IMG/VR virus record: IMGVR_UViG_3300037842_000453
Location: 1 to 33,342 of that record
DNA from: a virus
Strand: one strand, 5' to 3'
Length of the DNA: 33,342 bases
Each line of letters opens with the position of its first letter. The first letter of the stretch is position 1. Made by a program: the position numbers and the translations under genes. Below the pieces are notes generated by a model that was given only the letters and a program-made list of their open reading frames with translations, had not been told where the DNA came from and did no database searches. This document shows positions 15,931 to 21,759 of the stretch, in pieces.

Positions 15931-17020
15931 AGAAGTAGACTCCGTTTTTCAGTCGGCCGGTTCGTCCGGGGATCTCGTGATATACAGACGCTACTCGGTA
16001 CGCGGACAATGTTTCCCGGAGCTGTCCAAGCAGGTCTGAGAATAGGAACGCGAAAACGTGTGTGACGCTGTAGTCTTCGAGGTCGACGGTTCTGGCGTCT
16101 GATTCAACGATTCGAATCTTATCAGTAAGCCCATGATCTCGGACATTTTCCCTAGCTGCCTCTGCACGTCGATGATCGATCTCGATGCCGATGCCAGAGC
16201 ATCCTGTTGATTGCGTAGCTGCAATGAGCACTCGGCCATCTCCGCAGCCAATGTCTGCAAGCACGCTATCTGGTCCCAGTTCAAGTCCTCTGATTGCCTC
16301 GTCGATTTGCTCATTGTTTGATGCTTCCTGGCCGAATTTGATGCTGGATTGCCAATCGTTCTGCCGGCGTGTTCGTCTGGAATTGCACATCCGGCATGAC
16401 CCATTCCCACAATGAAATGTATTGTCCGATTTATACGAGCCCCACTGGTCACGCAGTATAACAGAGCCATGGCGAGCAGATGGCGAGGATGGAGTTGAGA
16501 CATCCCTGCTCGCCGTGGCATGGTCCTGGCATGCCTGCCTGATTTGTTCCGCCGTGCGGAATCCAATCAGCCGCAGGTTGGTGCTGCCGTCTGGTAAGAT
16601 GATCTCAAACGTCGGCAGCTTCGTGATGCCACGTTTGTCTGTCGCCGTGTCGAAGTCGACGACAGTGACATCACCTTCTGCGAACTGGCTGAGTTCTGAC
16701 GACTTGAACCGGACGCAGGCAGGGCACCATGACGCGGTCCAGAATCTGATTTTCAATCCGCCAGGCAGAGCCTCCACTGCCGGTTGATCGGTGGGCGGTG
16801 GAGATTCAGGCGGCGGTGGCACATCGGCCAGTGCCTGCAGTCGATTGGTATGATCCGCGAGGACGGTCACGACTGCGTCGTGTTGCTCGACGAGCAGCGA
16901 ACGCAGCGAGGCCATCCGCTCCGGGTCAGCCGATACGGTTGGTTCCGGCGGCGGGTCGATGTCCGCAAATGCGATGAGCACCCCGAGTGCGCCGAGTGTG
17001 AGTGGTAGTTTGAATCCCAT
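15920..17020 (-). CDS. thioredoxin-like / SAM methyltransferase fusion with signal-like N-terminus
   Basis: 366 residues from MGFKLPLTLGALGVLIAFAD; the ATG at 17020 has GGAGG 9 nt upstream and lies 4 bp after the peptidase stop. Residues 1-20 look like a signal peptide or membrane anchor, then a Pro-rich linker. Residues ~88-165 form a thioredoxin fold with a WTASWCPACVRFK active site (CPAC) and cis-Pro region KLPTFEI. After a Cys cluster (CGNGSCRMC, ~204-212), residues ~230-366 form a class I methyltransferase: LADIGCGDGRVLIAA (motif I, 254-268), GIGIEIDHRRAEAA (motif II) and VESDAR. The combination is unusual; reading it as one polypeptide rests on an unbroken frame. Confidence 0.75.
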   Translation of the reverse strand: MGFKLPLTLGALGVLIAFADIDPPPEPTVSADPERMASLRSLLVEQHDAVVTVLADHTNRLQALADVPPPPESPPPTDQPAVEALPGGLKIRFWTASWCPACVRFKSSELSQFAEGDVTVVDFDTATDKRGITKLPTFEIILPDGSTNLRLIGFRTAEQIRQACQDHATASRDVSTPSSPSARHGSVILRDQWGSYKSDNTFHCGNGSCRMCNSRRTRRQNDWQSSIKFGQEASNNEQIDEAIRGLELGPDSVLADIGCGDGRVLIAATQSTGCSGIGIEIDHRRAEAARENVRDHGLTDKIRIVESDARTVDLEDYSVTHVFAFLFSDLLGQLRETLSAYRVASVYHEIPGRTGRLKNGVYFYDI

Positions 17021-17024
17021 GTTT

Positions 17025-17858
17025 TCATGCCTCCAGTGCAGTTTTCCAGTCATCCACATCGAACGTGCGTGGCTTAACGGCTGGCATGTCGGACATGCCG
17101 ATTGCGACGGTAAACTGATGGTTCATCATTTGTCGAATCGAGTTTGGCGACCATTCAGACCAGCCCTTGTTTCCCCATCGGGTTCCAAACGAGTTCATCA
17201 TCCAGACGTACGGCTCACCGTTTCTGCCTTCACGTTCCGACAGGCAGAGCAGAGCGATGGCATGTCCTCCGCCTCCGGCACTGAATGATTCGAGGACGGG
17301 AGTAGACATCCCCGACCCCCATCTGATGCCGATGGAGATCGCTCCCTGTCCACTGCCCAAAAACGTGCGCACGGACTCGTATGTGGTCAGTTTATACGAT
17401 TCGGCGATCTTGTATTGAGCGGCGTTTTCGAGAACATCATCAAAGAACCCCGGCCGCCGGTTATTGTATCGCGAGGGGTACGGCCACTTCGATTCTTCTG
17501 GCACGCCCTTCGACATGGCGAGTTTCACGCCGCCTGAGATTGTTGAGCCGTTGTCACCTCGGATGCCGTCAATCCGCTGCGTCTCGTAATATGCGTACGC
17601 CCGGCTGAGTTGAACGGACATCGACCCGGTATGCAGTGCGTGAATCCATTCCAGGCATGACGACAGGTCATGTCCCTGACAGGCTCCCTGTTGCCCCTGA
17701 TTTTCAACCACTGCCGTCTGCATCAGGTCGCGCGGGTCGAGTGAAACTTCCTTATACGTGCCACGCATTGCCAAGATATTGGCTTCCGGCTGCATCTGTT
17801 GCAGGGCGGTCCAGTCTTCACGGTCTCGCCGCCAGCCTCCGATGTATCCATCATCCAC
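17025..17858 (-). CDS. papain-like (C1) cysteine peptidase
   Basis: 277 residues with the GTG at 17858 as start (AGAGG 9 nt upstream); a TTG at 17888 is also open. The C1 signature is clear: VENQGQQGACQGHDLSSCLEW gives the oxyanion Gln (~54) and nucleophile Cys (~60), GGGGHAIALL gives the His (~199), and YVWMMNSFGTRWGNKGWSEW gives the Asn (~222). The usual CGSCWAF is replaced by QGACQGH. No signal peptide is seen, and no long propeptide. Its place among membrane and holin-like genes suggests a role in lysis or in disabling the host, possibly as the endolysin substitute; that is inference. Confidence 0.85.
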   Translation of the reverse strand: MDDGYIGGWRRDREDWTALQQMQPEANILAMRGTYKEVSLDPRDLMQTAVVENQGQQGACQGHDLSSCLEWIHALHTGSMSVQLSRAYAYYETQRIDGIRGDNGSTISGGVKLAMSKGVPEESKWPYPSRYNNRRPGFFDDVLENAAQYKIAESYKLTTYESVRTFLGSGQGAISIGIRWGSGMSTPVLESFSAGGGGHAIALLCLSEREGRNGEPYVWMMNSFGTRWGNKGWSEWSPNSIRQMMNHQFTVAIGMSDMPAVKPRTFDVDDWKTALEA

Positions 17859-17952
17859 AATAATAATCCTCTGCGAGGAACCATCCAACAGTGAAGCACG
17901 TCACGAGGATACCGAGTCCGGTCATGACCAGTATGCACTCGTAGTCAGTCAT
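17851..17952 (-). CDS. 33-residue membrane protein
   Basis: The ORF starts at an ATG within an ATGA overlap with the upstream stop and ends 8 bp inside the peptidase gene. The product MTDYECILVMTGLGILVTC... has one membrane helix (~7-25) with a short acidic C-terminus. Tight overlaps on both sides support translation. Tiny single-helix proteins in lysis modules often modulate the holin or act as antiholins; this role is inferred. Confidence 0.6.
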   Translation of the reverse strand: MTDYECILVMTGLGILVTCFTVGWFLAEDYYCG

Positions 17953-18269
17953 TCCAGTTCATCCGCCAGTTCCGCGACGGTCCCGGCCACCAGTGCTGAC
18001 GACAGACGATCGATGTACGGCGCGAACGCCCGTTCGCGAAGTGCCGCCATCTGTTCGTTATGCCACTCGGCGGCTTCTGCATCTGAGTTGAATTCGGTGT
18101 CCGCCATTTCGTGGAGCGTTGCTACTCTGCCGGCCCGGTCGGTTGCGTAAGCCTGAGCGAGAACGTCGCTGGCTATGGGCTCCGGAGGATCCGGATTGAT
18201 CGAATCAGGCAACCCGAATACGAGTAGCAGTCCACCTGCCGCAAAGAGCAGTCCGCCGAACACCCTCAT
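17949..18269 (-). CDS. small membrane-anchored/exported helical protein
   Basis: 106 residues from MRVFGGLLFAAGGLLLVFGL; the ATG at 18269 shares an ATGA overlap with the upstream stop. Residues 1-20 are a hydrophobic signal anchor; the rest is soluble and helical (EAAEWHNEQMAALRERAFA, DRLSSALVAGTVAELADEL). No lipobox Cys is present. The layout (N-terminal anchor plus coiled helix) could suit an i-spanin, but the family is not recognised. Confidence 0.6.
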   Translation of the reverse strand: MRVFGGLLFAAGGLLLVFGLPDSINPDPPEPIASDVLAQAYATDRAGRVATLHEMADTEFNSDAEAAEWHNEQMAALRERAFAPYIDRLSSALVAGTVAELADELE

Positions 18270-18592
18270 TCTGAGGTCTCCATTGTGGATGCTTGTGCTC
18301 CGGACAGACCAGCCTGCAGGTATCTGAGCTTGACCTCCGCTGTCGTTGTTGTCTTACATTCCCCCAGTACGAGGTTCACATGTTTCACGAATCCCGGCGG
18401 TGCTGCTAACTGCGACCATTCCGGAGGGTCTTCCGTACCGCTCGGCTCGGTGATGACATCAACCTCACCATCTTCCTGCAGCCATTGCCCGACAGCGGCG
18501 AATGTGGACGGCCCGGCGGTGAGTGCTCCAATGATGAGTAGGATAACACCGACAGCAGTTGCGGCGGTTTGTGGGTCCAGACTAATTCCCAT
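18266..18592 (-). CDS. small protein with one N-terminal membrane helix
   Basis: 108 residues from MGISLDPQTAATAVGVILLIIGALTAG. A membrane helix lies at ~11-27, then an acidic linker and a C-terminal region with KHVNLVLGECKTTTTAEV. It overlaps the holin-like gene by 11 bp and the next gene by ATGA. It could be part of the holin/spanin set. No family is assigned. Confidence 0.6.
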   Translation of the reverse strand: MGISLDPQTAATAVGVILLIIGALTAGPSTFAAVGQWLQEDGEVDVITEPSGTEDPPEWSQLAAPPGFVKHVNLVLGECKTTTTAEVKLRYLQAGLSGAQASTMETSE

Positions 18593-18776
18593 TAGCGTGT
18601 TTCCCTATGTCGGCCAGCCCCTGACCCAGCAGATAGGTGATCAGCGGCGAGATGATGGCGAGGATTGCCTCAGTGTCGACCTCCCATCCGAGTTTGAGCA
18701 GGGCTGCTGCGGCAGTCGCCGCGACTGCTGTGACGAATTTTTTTGATGTCAGTAATCCGCGTATGAGACTTTTCAT
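18582..18776 (-). CDS. holin-like protein
   Basis: 64 residues from the ATG at 18776 (GGAGT 8 nt upstream): MKSLIRGLLTSKKFVTAV... The opening 'l-s-kf--a' followed by two hydrophobic segments (VTAVAATAAAALLKLGW and AILAIISPLITYLLGQGL) and a short polar tail is typical of small phage holins of the 'S-kfw-av' type. A longer start at 18860, in an ATGA overlap with a possible 16-codon leader, is open too. It heads the lysis-type module. Function is by resemblance, not by a unique motif. Confidence 0.65.
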   Translation of the reverse strand: MKSLIRGLLTSKKFVTAVAATAAAALLKLGWEVDTEAILAIISPLITYLLGQGLADIGKHANGN

Positions 18777-18823
18777 GTGTGATACTCCTGCCAAAACTCT
18801 ACCGATTTTGATGCGTGACAACA

Positions 18824-18872
18824 ACAGGGCAGTGCGGTGGATGTATCCGCGTGGCGTCATGCCCTGCCCTGT
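18824..18872 (-). promoter_or_regulatory. 9-bp inverted repeat upstream of the holin-like gene
   Basis: ACAGGGCAG at 18824-18832 pairs with CTGCCCTGT at 18864-18872 (31-nt spacer, with a smaller GCGG/CCGC stem inside). No T-run follows, so it is probably not an intrinsic terminator. It could shape translation of the holin leader. The gap also holds a possible 16-codon GTG ORF at 18857-18907 with an AAAGGAG site. Confidence 0.4.
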
Positions 18873-18922
18873 GTTGATTCGAATGTCAGTTCCTGTGGCG
18901 GCTGCACGGCGGCGGTTCTCCT

Positions 18923-19513
18923 TTAAGCGTGGTCACGAACAAAATGGATAATCCCGTGACATTTAATACAAACGATCCAAATGTTTTCCTTGCACATTTT
19001 TAACTCATAATCTTTCTTAACATGATGAGCACGTAGATTTCCGTGCCCCGGCCATTGCAGGCACATCTGACATTGCCAGTCTTTCTCTTCTTTCAATCCT
19101 CTGGCGAATCTATACCACTCATCAGAATCAAGAAATCGCTGATACCCATCCGGGATTTTTACATCTCGCTCATCAAGCCACTTTCGCGCAGCATTGATTG
19201 ACCATGATTGCTTTCGAGATTCACAATTTGGTTCAATTATTGCTGCATCACTGATCATCGCATTCTTGGAAAGTCTCCAAATCACATTCCAAATAGTATC
19301 TGGATGTTCAGACTTAAAAGGTTCCGGAAGCCTTGCCATTATTTGAGTCAGGTTTTGCACCTGTCTCACTGCCATCAATCCGACGGTCGGGTTTTGCCTT
19401 TTGAACCAGCAATACGCATTGAACACTGCATCCTTTCTTTGTTTCTTTTCGTCTACCTGGTCAACTTCATTCATGACTAAAAATTCACCGCCGAATAAGT
19501 CACTCACTTTCAT
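18923..19513 (-). CDS. HNH endonuclease
   Basis: 196 residues from MKVSDLFGGEFLVMNEV. The ATG at 19513 has an excellent SD (GAAAGGAGAG) inside the previous gene. The C-terminal ~60 residues carry the HNH motif: CQMC, then LRAHHVKKDYEL (two His), KENIWIVC and IKCHGIIH (the Asn and the CxxCH end). The N-terminal part is helical, with no named domain. The gene is visibly richer in A+T than its neighbours, which suggests separate arrival, as for free-standing HNH elements. Whether it is homing, packaging or defence related cannot be told. Confidence 0.8.
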   Translation of the reverse strand: MKVSDLFGGEFLVMNEVDQVDEKKQRKDAVFNAYCWFKRQNPTVGLMAVRQVQNLTQIMARLPEPFKSEHPDTIWNVIWRLSKNAMISDAAIIEPNCESRKQSWSINAARKWLDERDVKIPDGYQRFLDSDEWYRFARGLKEEKDWQCQMCLQWPGHGNLRAHHVKKDYELKMCKENIWIVCIKCHGIIHFVRDHA

Positions 19514-19727
19514 CTCTCCTTTCAGGGTTACTGCTAATTGAATGCTTGTGGCTATCGTAAGCAATGTCAGACTCAATCATGCACTGATTGCATTCATGCG
19601 GCTTGTTGCCGTGATGACAGGTGCCAGACTCCTGACATGAGTAACACCAAGCGTAGTCGGTATCATTAGGTTGGCCGCACCTATCGCACAATTGCATAGG
19701 CCAGTCCCCCTCCATCCAGTGAGTCAT
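19500..19727 (-). CDS. small multi-CxxC zinc protein
   Basis: 75 residues from MTHWMEGDWPMQLCDRCG; the start at 19727 shares an ATGA overlap with the methyltransferase stop. Cys pairs CDRC, CYSC and CNQC, plus CHHGNKPHEC, suggest two zinc sites. Small zinc-ribbon proteins like this are common fillers in phage early regions and may bind nucleic acid or host proteins. No specific family is recognised. Confidence 0.65.
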   Translation of the reverse strand: MTHWMEGDWPMQLCDRCGQPNDTDYAWCYSCQESGTCHHGNKPHECNQCMIESDIAYDSHKHSISSNPERRDESE

Positions 19728-20548
19728 TCATCTTCTCCCATAATCTGTCGTCCGATGAATTCTGCCACCTGCGGGACTACTGAATTGCCGAGACCTCTAA
19801 GTCGGTCCACCCGCTTGGGAACCCCATGAGCCACTCGACCCACGTCGGGTTCAATTGCCCACCAACCTCTTGCACCAGGTTGACTCCACCGCTGCCCCGT
19901 GCGTCCTTCGTTTCCTTCGTTTCCCCGCCTCTTTGTCCGTCCCATTTGTTCGGTGTCGGCCATATCTTCACCGTATCCGCCAAGTTCAGGCTGTGACTCT
20001 TGTTTCCCGGCGTCTTCCGTCGCCGACCACAATCCGTCAGTTCCGCATCTGGGTGTTCTACTTCCTGCGTCGTCGGCGTAGGCAATAACGAACACCCGGT
20101 CCCGGATATGCGGGGCACCAACGGCGGCAGCCGGTATGCAATGCCATTCCGTGTCATACCCGATCTCGGCCAGCGTCCCGAGAACTCGGTCCAATCCCCG
20201 AGTAAGCAACGCTGCCACGTTCTCCAGTACAACGATTCTGGGTCGGAGTTCTCGAACCACGCGAATGGTCTCGAAGAATAATCCGGATCGCTCTCCATCA
20301 AGACCTGCCCCGCGTCCGGCGTAGGAAATATCCTGACACGGAAATCCTCCTGCGATGAGTTCGACTGGTTCAAGGTTATGTGCTCCACAAAGAGTGATGT
20401 CTTTTTCACGATGAACGTCAGGCCAATGTTTTTCTAACACGAGATTTGCGTAGTCATTGATCTCTACCTGCCACTTGCACGTCATCCCGGCTCGTTCGAG
20501 ACCGAGGTCGATTCCGCCGATACCTGCGAAGAGTGATCCGAATTTCAA
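19724..20548 (-). CDS. dcm-like: C5-cytosine DNA methyltransferase
   Basis: 274 residues with the TTG at 20548 as start (AAGGA 8 nt upstream, TTGA overlap); a TTG six codons earlier is open. Motif I is FGSLFAGIGGIDLGLE, motif IV GGFPCQDIS (nucleophile Cys), motif VI ENVAAL, motif VIII-like IRDRVFVIA, and motif X GLGNSVVPQVAEFIG. The target recognition part is short and ends WWAIEPDVGRVAHGVP, as in many phage Dcm-like enzymes. It would methylate cytosines, most likely to protect the phage DNA. A second long frame overlaps most of this gene. Confidence 0.9.
   Translation of the reverse strand: MKFGSLFAGIGGIDLGLERAGMTCKWQVEINDYANLVLEKHWPDVHREKDITLCGAHNLEPVELIAGGFPCQDISYAGRGAGLDGERSGLFFETIRVVRELRPRIVVLENVAALLTRGLDRVLGTLAEIGYDTEWHCIPAAAVGAPHIRDRVFVIAYADDAGSRTPRCGTDGLWSATEDAGKQESQPELGGYGEDMADTEQMGRTKRRGNEGNEGRTGQRWSQPGARGWWAIEPDVGRVAHGVPKRVDRLRGLGNSVVPQVAEFIGRQIMGEDE
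19777..20409 (-). CDS. overlapping +1-frame protein (WVEWLMGFP family) inside the methyltransferase gene
   Basis: A 211-codon ORF runs in the +1 frame within the methyltransferase gene (GTG at 20409; later GTG/TTG starts are possible). Its translation has recurring phage/metagenome protein features: SSQEDFRVRIFPTPDAG, SLYWRTWQRCLLGDWTEF, WPRSGMTRNGIAYRLPP, LLPTPTTQEVE, IWPTPNKWDG and a C-terminal LNPTWVEWLMGFPSGWTDL. I remember this arrangement from annotated phage proteins of unknown function. Since the same DNA also encodes intact methyltransferase motifs, both frames may be real. That is not proven: one frame's conservation can create apparent conservation in the other. Confidence 0.55.
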   Translation of the reverse strand: MKKTSLFVEHITLNQSNSSQEDFRVRIFPTPDAGQVLMESDPDYSSRPFAWFENSDPESLYWRTWQRCLLGDWTEFSGRWPRSGMTRNGIAYRLPPLVPRISGTGCSLLPTPTTQEVEHPDAELTDCGRRRKTPGNKSHSLNLADTVKIWPTPNKWDGQRGGETKETKDARGSGGVNLVQEVGGQLNPTWVEWLMGFPSGWTDLEVSAIQ

Positions 20549-20613
20549 AACATATTCCTTAACCAATTTCGGCCCACGTCGTCGGAGGACAGTCCTTGAA
20601 TGTCAATCGTCAT
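20545..20613 (-). CDS. possible 22-residue ORF before the methyltransferase
   Basis: MTIDIQGLSSDDVGRNWL... runs 22 codons, starting 11 bp before the end of the zinc-cluster frame and ending in a TTGA overlap with the methyltransferase start. The tight coupling on both sides suggests it could be translated. The composition is ordinary for a soluble peptide. It is too short for any family assignment. Confidence 0.35.
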   Translation of the reverse strand: MTIDIQGLSSDDVGRNWLRNMF

Positions 20614-20812
20614 ATCGCCGCACCTGCCCGTTTTGCTGGTCGCATTCATCACATAAAAAATCACCATTCGGCGGATCACAGACCGGTGCCCGGAACGCAA
20701 CGCAGTCATCGCAGCACATAACGCCGCAACCTGCACACCGAGTGAGGTCGACTTCCCACTGATCGCATTTTCCACATCGTGGACATAATGTGGCTGAGGA
20801 ACACTTCTCATC
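20603..20812 (-). CDS. zinc-cluster protein frame, start unresolved
   Basis: This minus-strand frame encodes ~69 residues with 11 cysteines in a clear zinc-ribbon pattern: CPRCGKC, CAGCG, MCCDDC and CDECD, ending RRYDD. I see no ATG, GTG or TTG that opens the frame before the first Cys pairs; the first in-frame ATG lies in the middle (VMCCDDC). The ATG at 20811, with a good SD, opens a different frame of 88 codons with no recognisable content. So the protein may use a non-standard start or recoding, or the local sequence may be imperfect. I call the frame real on the cysteine pattern and leave the start open. Confidence 0.5.
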   Translation of the reverse strand, partial: DEKCSSATLCPRCGKCDQWEVDLTRCAGCGVMCCDDCVAFRAPVCDPPNGDFLCDECDQQNGQVRRYDD

Positions 20813-20849
20813 TATTCACTCCTGATAAGGTAATACAGTTATTACTCAT
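20808..20849 (-). CDS. possible 13-codon leader ORF
   Basis: ATG at 20849 with AGGAG 6 nt upstream opens MSNNCITLSGVNR and stops in an ATGA overlap. A strong RBS on a tiny ORF directly before the zinc-cluster frame suggests a translated leader or a coupling device. It could also be chance. Confidence 0.3.
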   Translation of the reverse strand: MSNNCITLSGVNR

Positions 20850-20920
20850 CGCGCGCTCCTGTTTTATTGCGGTCTCTCCCGGCTGTCACGCCTGTGCGTC
20901 CCCGCTCACGTTCCGTCGTT

Positions 20921-21127
20921 TTACTCGTACCCCCTGCCGTGATACTGCCAGTCCGATCGATTCGGATTCGGGAACCGCAACCGTTTCCGTTCGCAGCAGC
21001 ATTCACCAATTCCACTACTCAACGCACCGACTCGTTTTCTTCGTCGACCCATCCACCGCCACAGGAGACGCCGCCACTCTTCGTGACCTGTTGCCACCTG
21101 CTCCGGTGTCATGGCTTTCACGATCAC
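20921..21127 (-). CDS. small basic hypothetical protein
   Basis: 68 residues; the GTG at 21127 forms a GTGA overlap with the upstream stop. MIVKAMTPEQVATGHEEWRR is followed by a strongly basic middle (WMGRRRKRVG) and a CCCERKRLRF segment. The positive charge suggests nucleic-acid contact. The family is unknown. About 70 bp to the next ORF hold nothing obvious besides the leader ORF. Confidence 0.5.
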   Translation of the reverse strand: MIVKAMTPEQVATGHEEWRRLLWRWMGRRRKRVGALSSGIGECCCERKRLRFPNPNRSDWQYHGRGYE

Positions 21128-21306
21128 CGGCCCTGATCGGTACTGTCACGCTTCGTCGCCTCGATATAGTCGTCGATCACGCCCGACCACCAGTCTTTCG
21201 GCTTGCTCTCAAATGGCGGCAGCAGTGGCAAGTGATAGTCTTCCGCTCGCTCTCGAATGCGTTGCTGTTTCTGCTGATTCGTCTGCCTTTTGCGTTTGTA
21301 CTCCAT
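21124..21306 (-). CDS. small charged hypothetical protein
   Basis: 60 residues from MEYKRKRQTNQQKQQRI. The ATG at 21306 has AAGGA 6 nt upstream and is preferred over an in-frame ATG at 21354, whose GGAG is too close. The N-terminal half is a very basic helix; the C-terminal half contains FESKPKDWWSGVIDDYIEA. It is the first gene downstream of the non-coding control region. No family is recognised. Confidence 0.5.
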   Translation of the reverse strand: MEYKRKRQTNQQKQQRIRERAEDYHLPLLPPFESKPKDWWSGVIDDYIEATKRDSTDQGR

Positions 21307-21381
21307 CAGCTTCCTTAACCCCCTGTTCTTAATGCTCCCGCTGGTCGCGGACATACTCCAAAGCGGTTTGAGCGGCCTACA

Positions 21382-21397
21382 CCCCCCCTACCCCCCC
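21382..21397 (-). repeat. G7-TA-G7 tract (minus strand)
   Basis: Two runs of seven C on the plus strand are separated by TA; the transcript would carry G7-UA-G7 about 75 nt before the next start codon. Only two G-runs are present, so an intramolecular quadruplex would have to split the runs. Long G-runs are also prone to length errors. Confidence 0.6.
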
Positions 21398-21468
21398 GCA
21401 AGCTCTATGGTTGCGAAGACAGGAAGGAAAGCAGGCCGAAAGACTCCAAAGTCGGAATCGAGCCTACA

Positions 21469-21494
21469 CTTGGCTTACCCCTTTTTGTGCCAAG
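21469..21494 (-). other. 6-bp hairpin in control region
   Basis: CTTGGC and GCCAAG pair across a 14-nt loop. Directly downstream lies a sequence like a tRNA T-arm (GTAGGCTCGATTCC), but no acceptor partner is found. Confidence 0.3.
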
Positions 21495-21539
21495 CACGCA
21501 CCCGCCGTAGCGAGAACGCCCATATTTATTCCGTACACG

Positions 21540-21629
21540 AAAAAACCACCCGAAGCAGTCAGAGTGCCTCGCGTGGCTTAATGGCTTTGCAGCCAGGTGG
21601 TTCTTTATCGACGCTCTCTGACAACGTCG
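21540..21629 (-). ncRNA. candidate ~90-nt structured RNA ending in a U-tract
   Basis: If transcription starts ~6-8 nt after the -10 box at 21635-21640, the RNA begins with hairpin CGACG/CGTCG (21609-21629). Then comes AACCACC (21602-21596), which pairs with GGTGGTT (21550-21544) to close a junction holding TGGC-TGCAAA-GCCA and GCC-ACGCGA-GGC. It ends in six U (21545-21540). This fits a small RNA with its own intrinsic-type terminator, or a leader attenuator. No known RNA family is recognised. Confidence 0.4.
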
Positions 21630-21634
21630 CCACA

Positions 21635-21663
21635 TTTCTACTATCGCTGATGCGAGATGTCAA
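21635..21663 (-). promoter_or_regulatory. sigma70-type promoter TTGACA-N17-TAGAAA
   Basis: The -35 box TTGACA (21658-21663) is perfect, the spacer is exactly 17 nt, and the -10 TAGAAA (21635-21640) matches TATAAT at four of six positions. It lies in non-coding DNA 14 bp from the CGGACATT repeats, directed toward the structured RNA and the small genes beyond. Confidence 0.55.
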
Positions 21664-21676
21664 TCCCGTTTCATGC

Positions 21677-21715
21677 CGGACATTCCATCGGACATTGTCT
21701 GGTAATGTCCGATGG
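21677..21715. repeat. 12-bp perfect dyad with CGGACATT repeats
   Basis: CCATCGGACATT (21685-21696) and AATGTCCGATGG (21704-21715) are perfect reverse complements with a 7-nt spacer. A further CGGACATT lies in direct orientation at 21677-21684. This looks like a binding site for a dimeric protein or origin iterons, just upstream of the promoter at 21635-21663. Confidence 0.7.
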
Positions 21716-21759
21716 CCCACGGTAACCAGCATTTTACCGACTATCACCCCATATCCCTG

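Noticed and set aside
15991-16566. 191-codon minus-strand ORF inside the Trx-methyltransferase gene
   Set aside because: It looks helical in part, but the other frame has clear thioredoxin and methyltransferase motifs and a good RBS. I found no family pattern in this frame.
20545-20811. 88-codon frame opened by the ATG at 20811
   Set aside because: It has a good RBS, but its content is featureless while the overlapping frame has a strong zinc-ribbon pattern. Only its last 22 codons are kept as a possible small ORF.
21440-21475. tRNA-like T-arm on the minus strand
   Set aside because: GTAGGCTCGATTCC resembles a T-arm, but the stem has a mismatch and no matching acceptor, D or anticodon arms are found at the right distance.
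21560-21603. possible plus-strand tRNA fragment (GCGTGGCTTAATGG and following)
   Set aside because: The D-arm-like text is suggestive, but the anticodon loop would be 6 nt and the acceptor stem does not close. The same bases fit a minus-strand RNA structure better.
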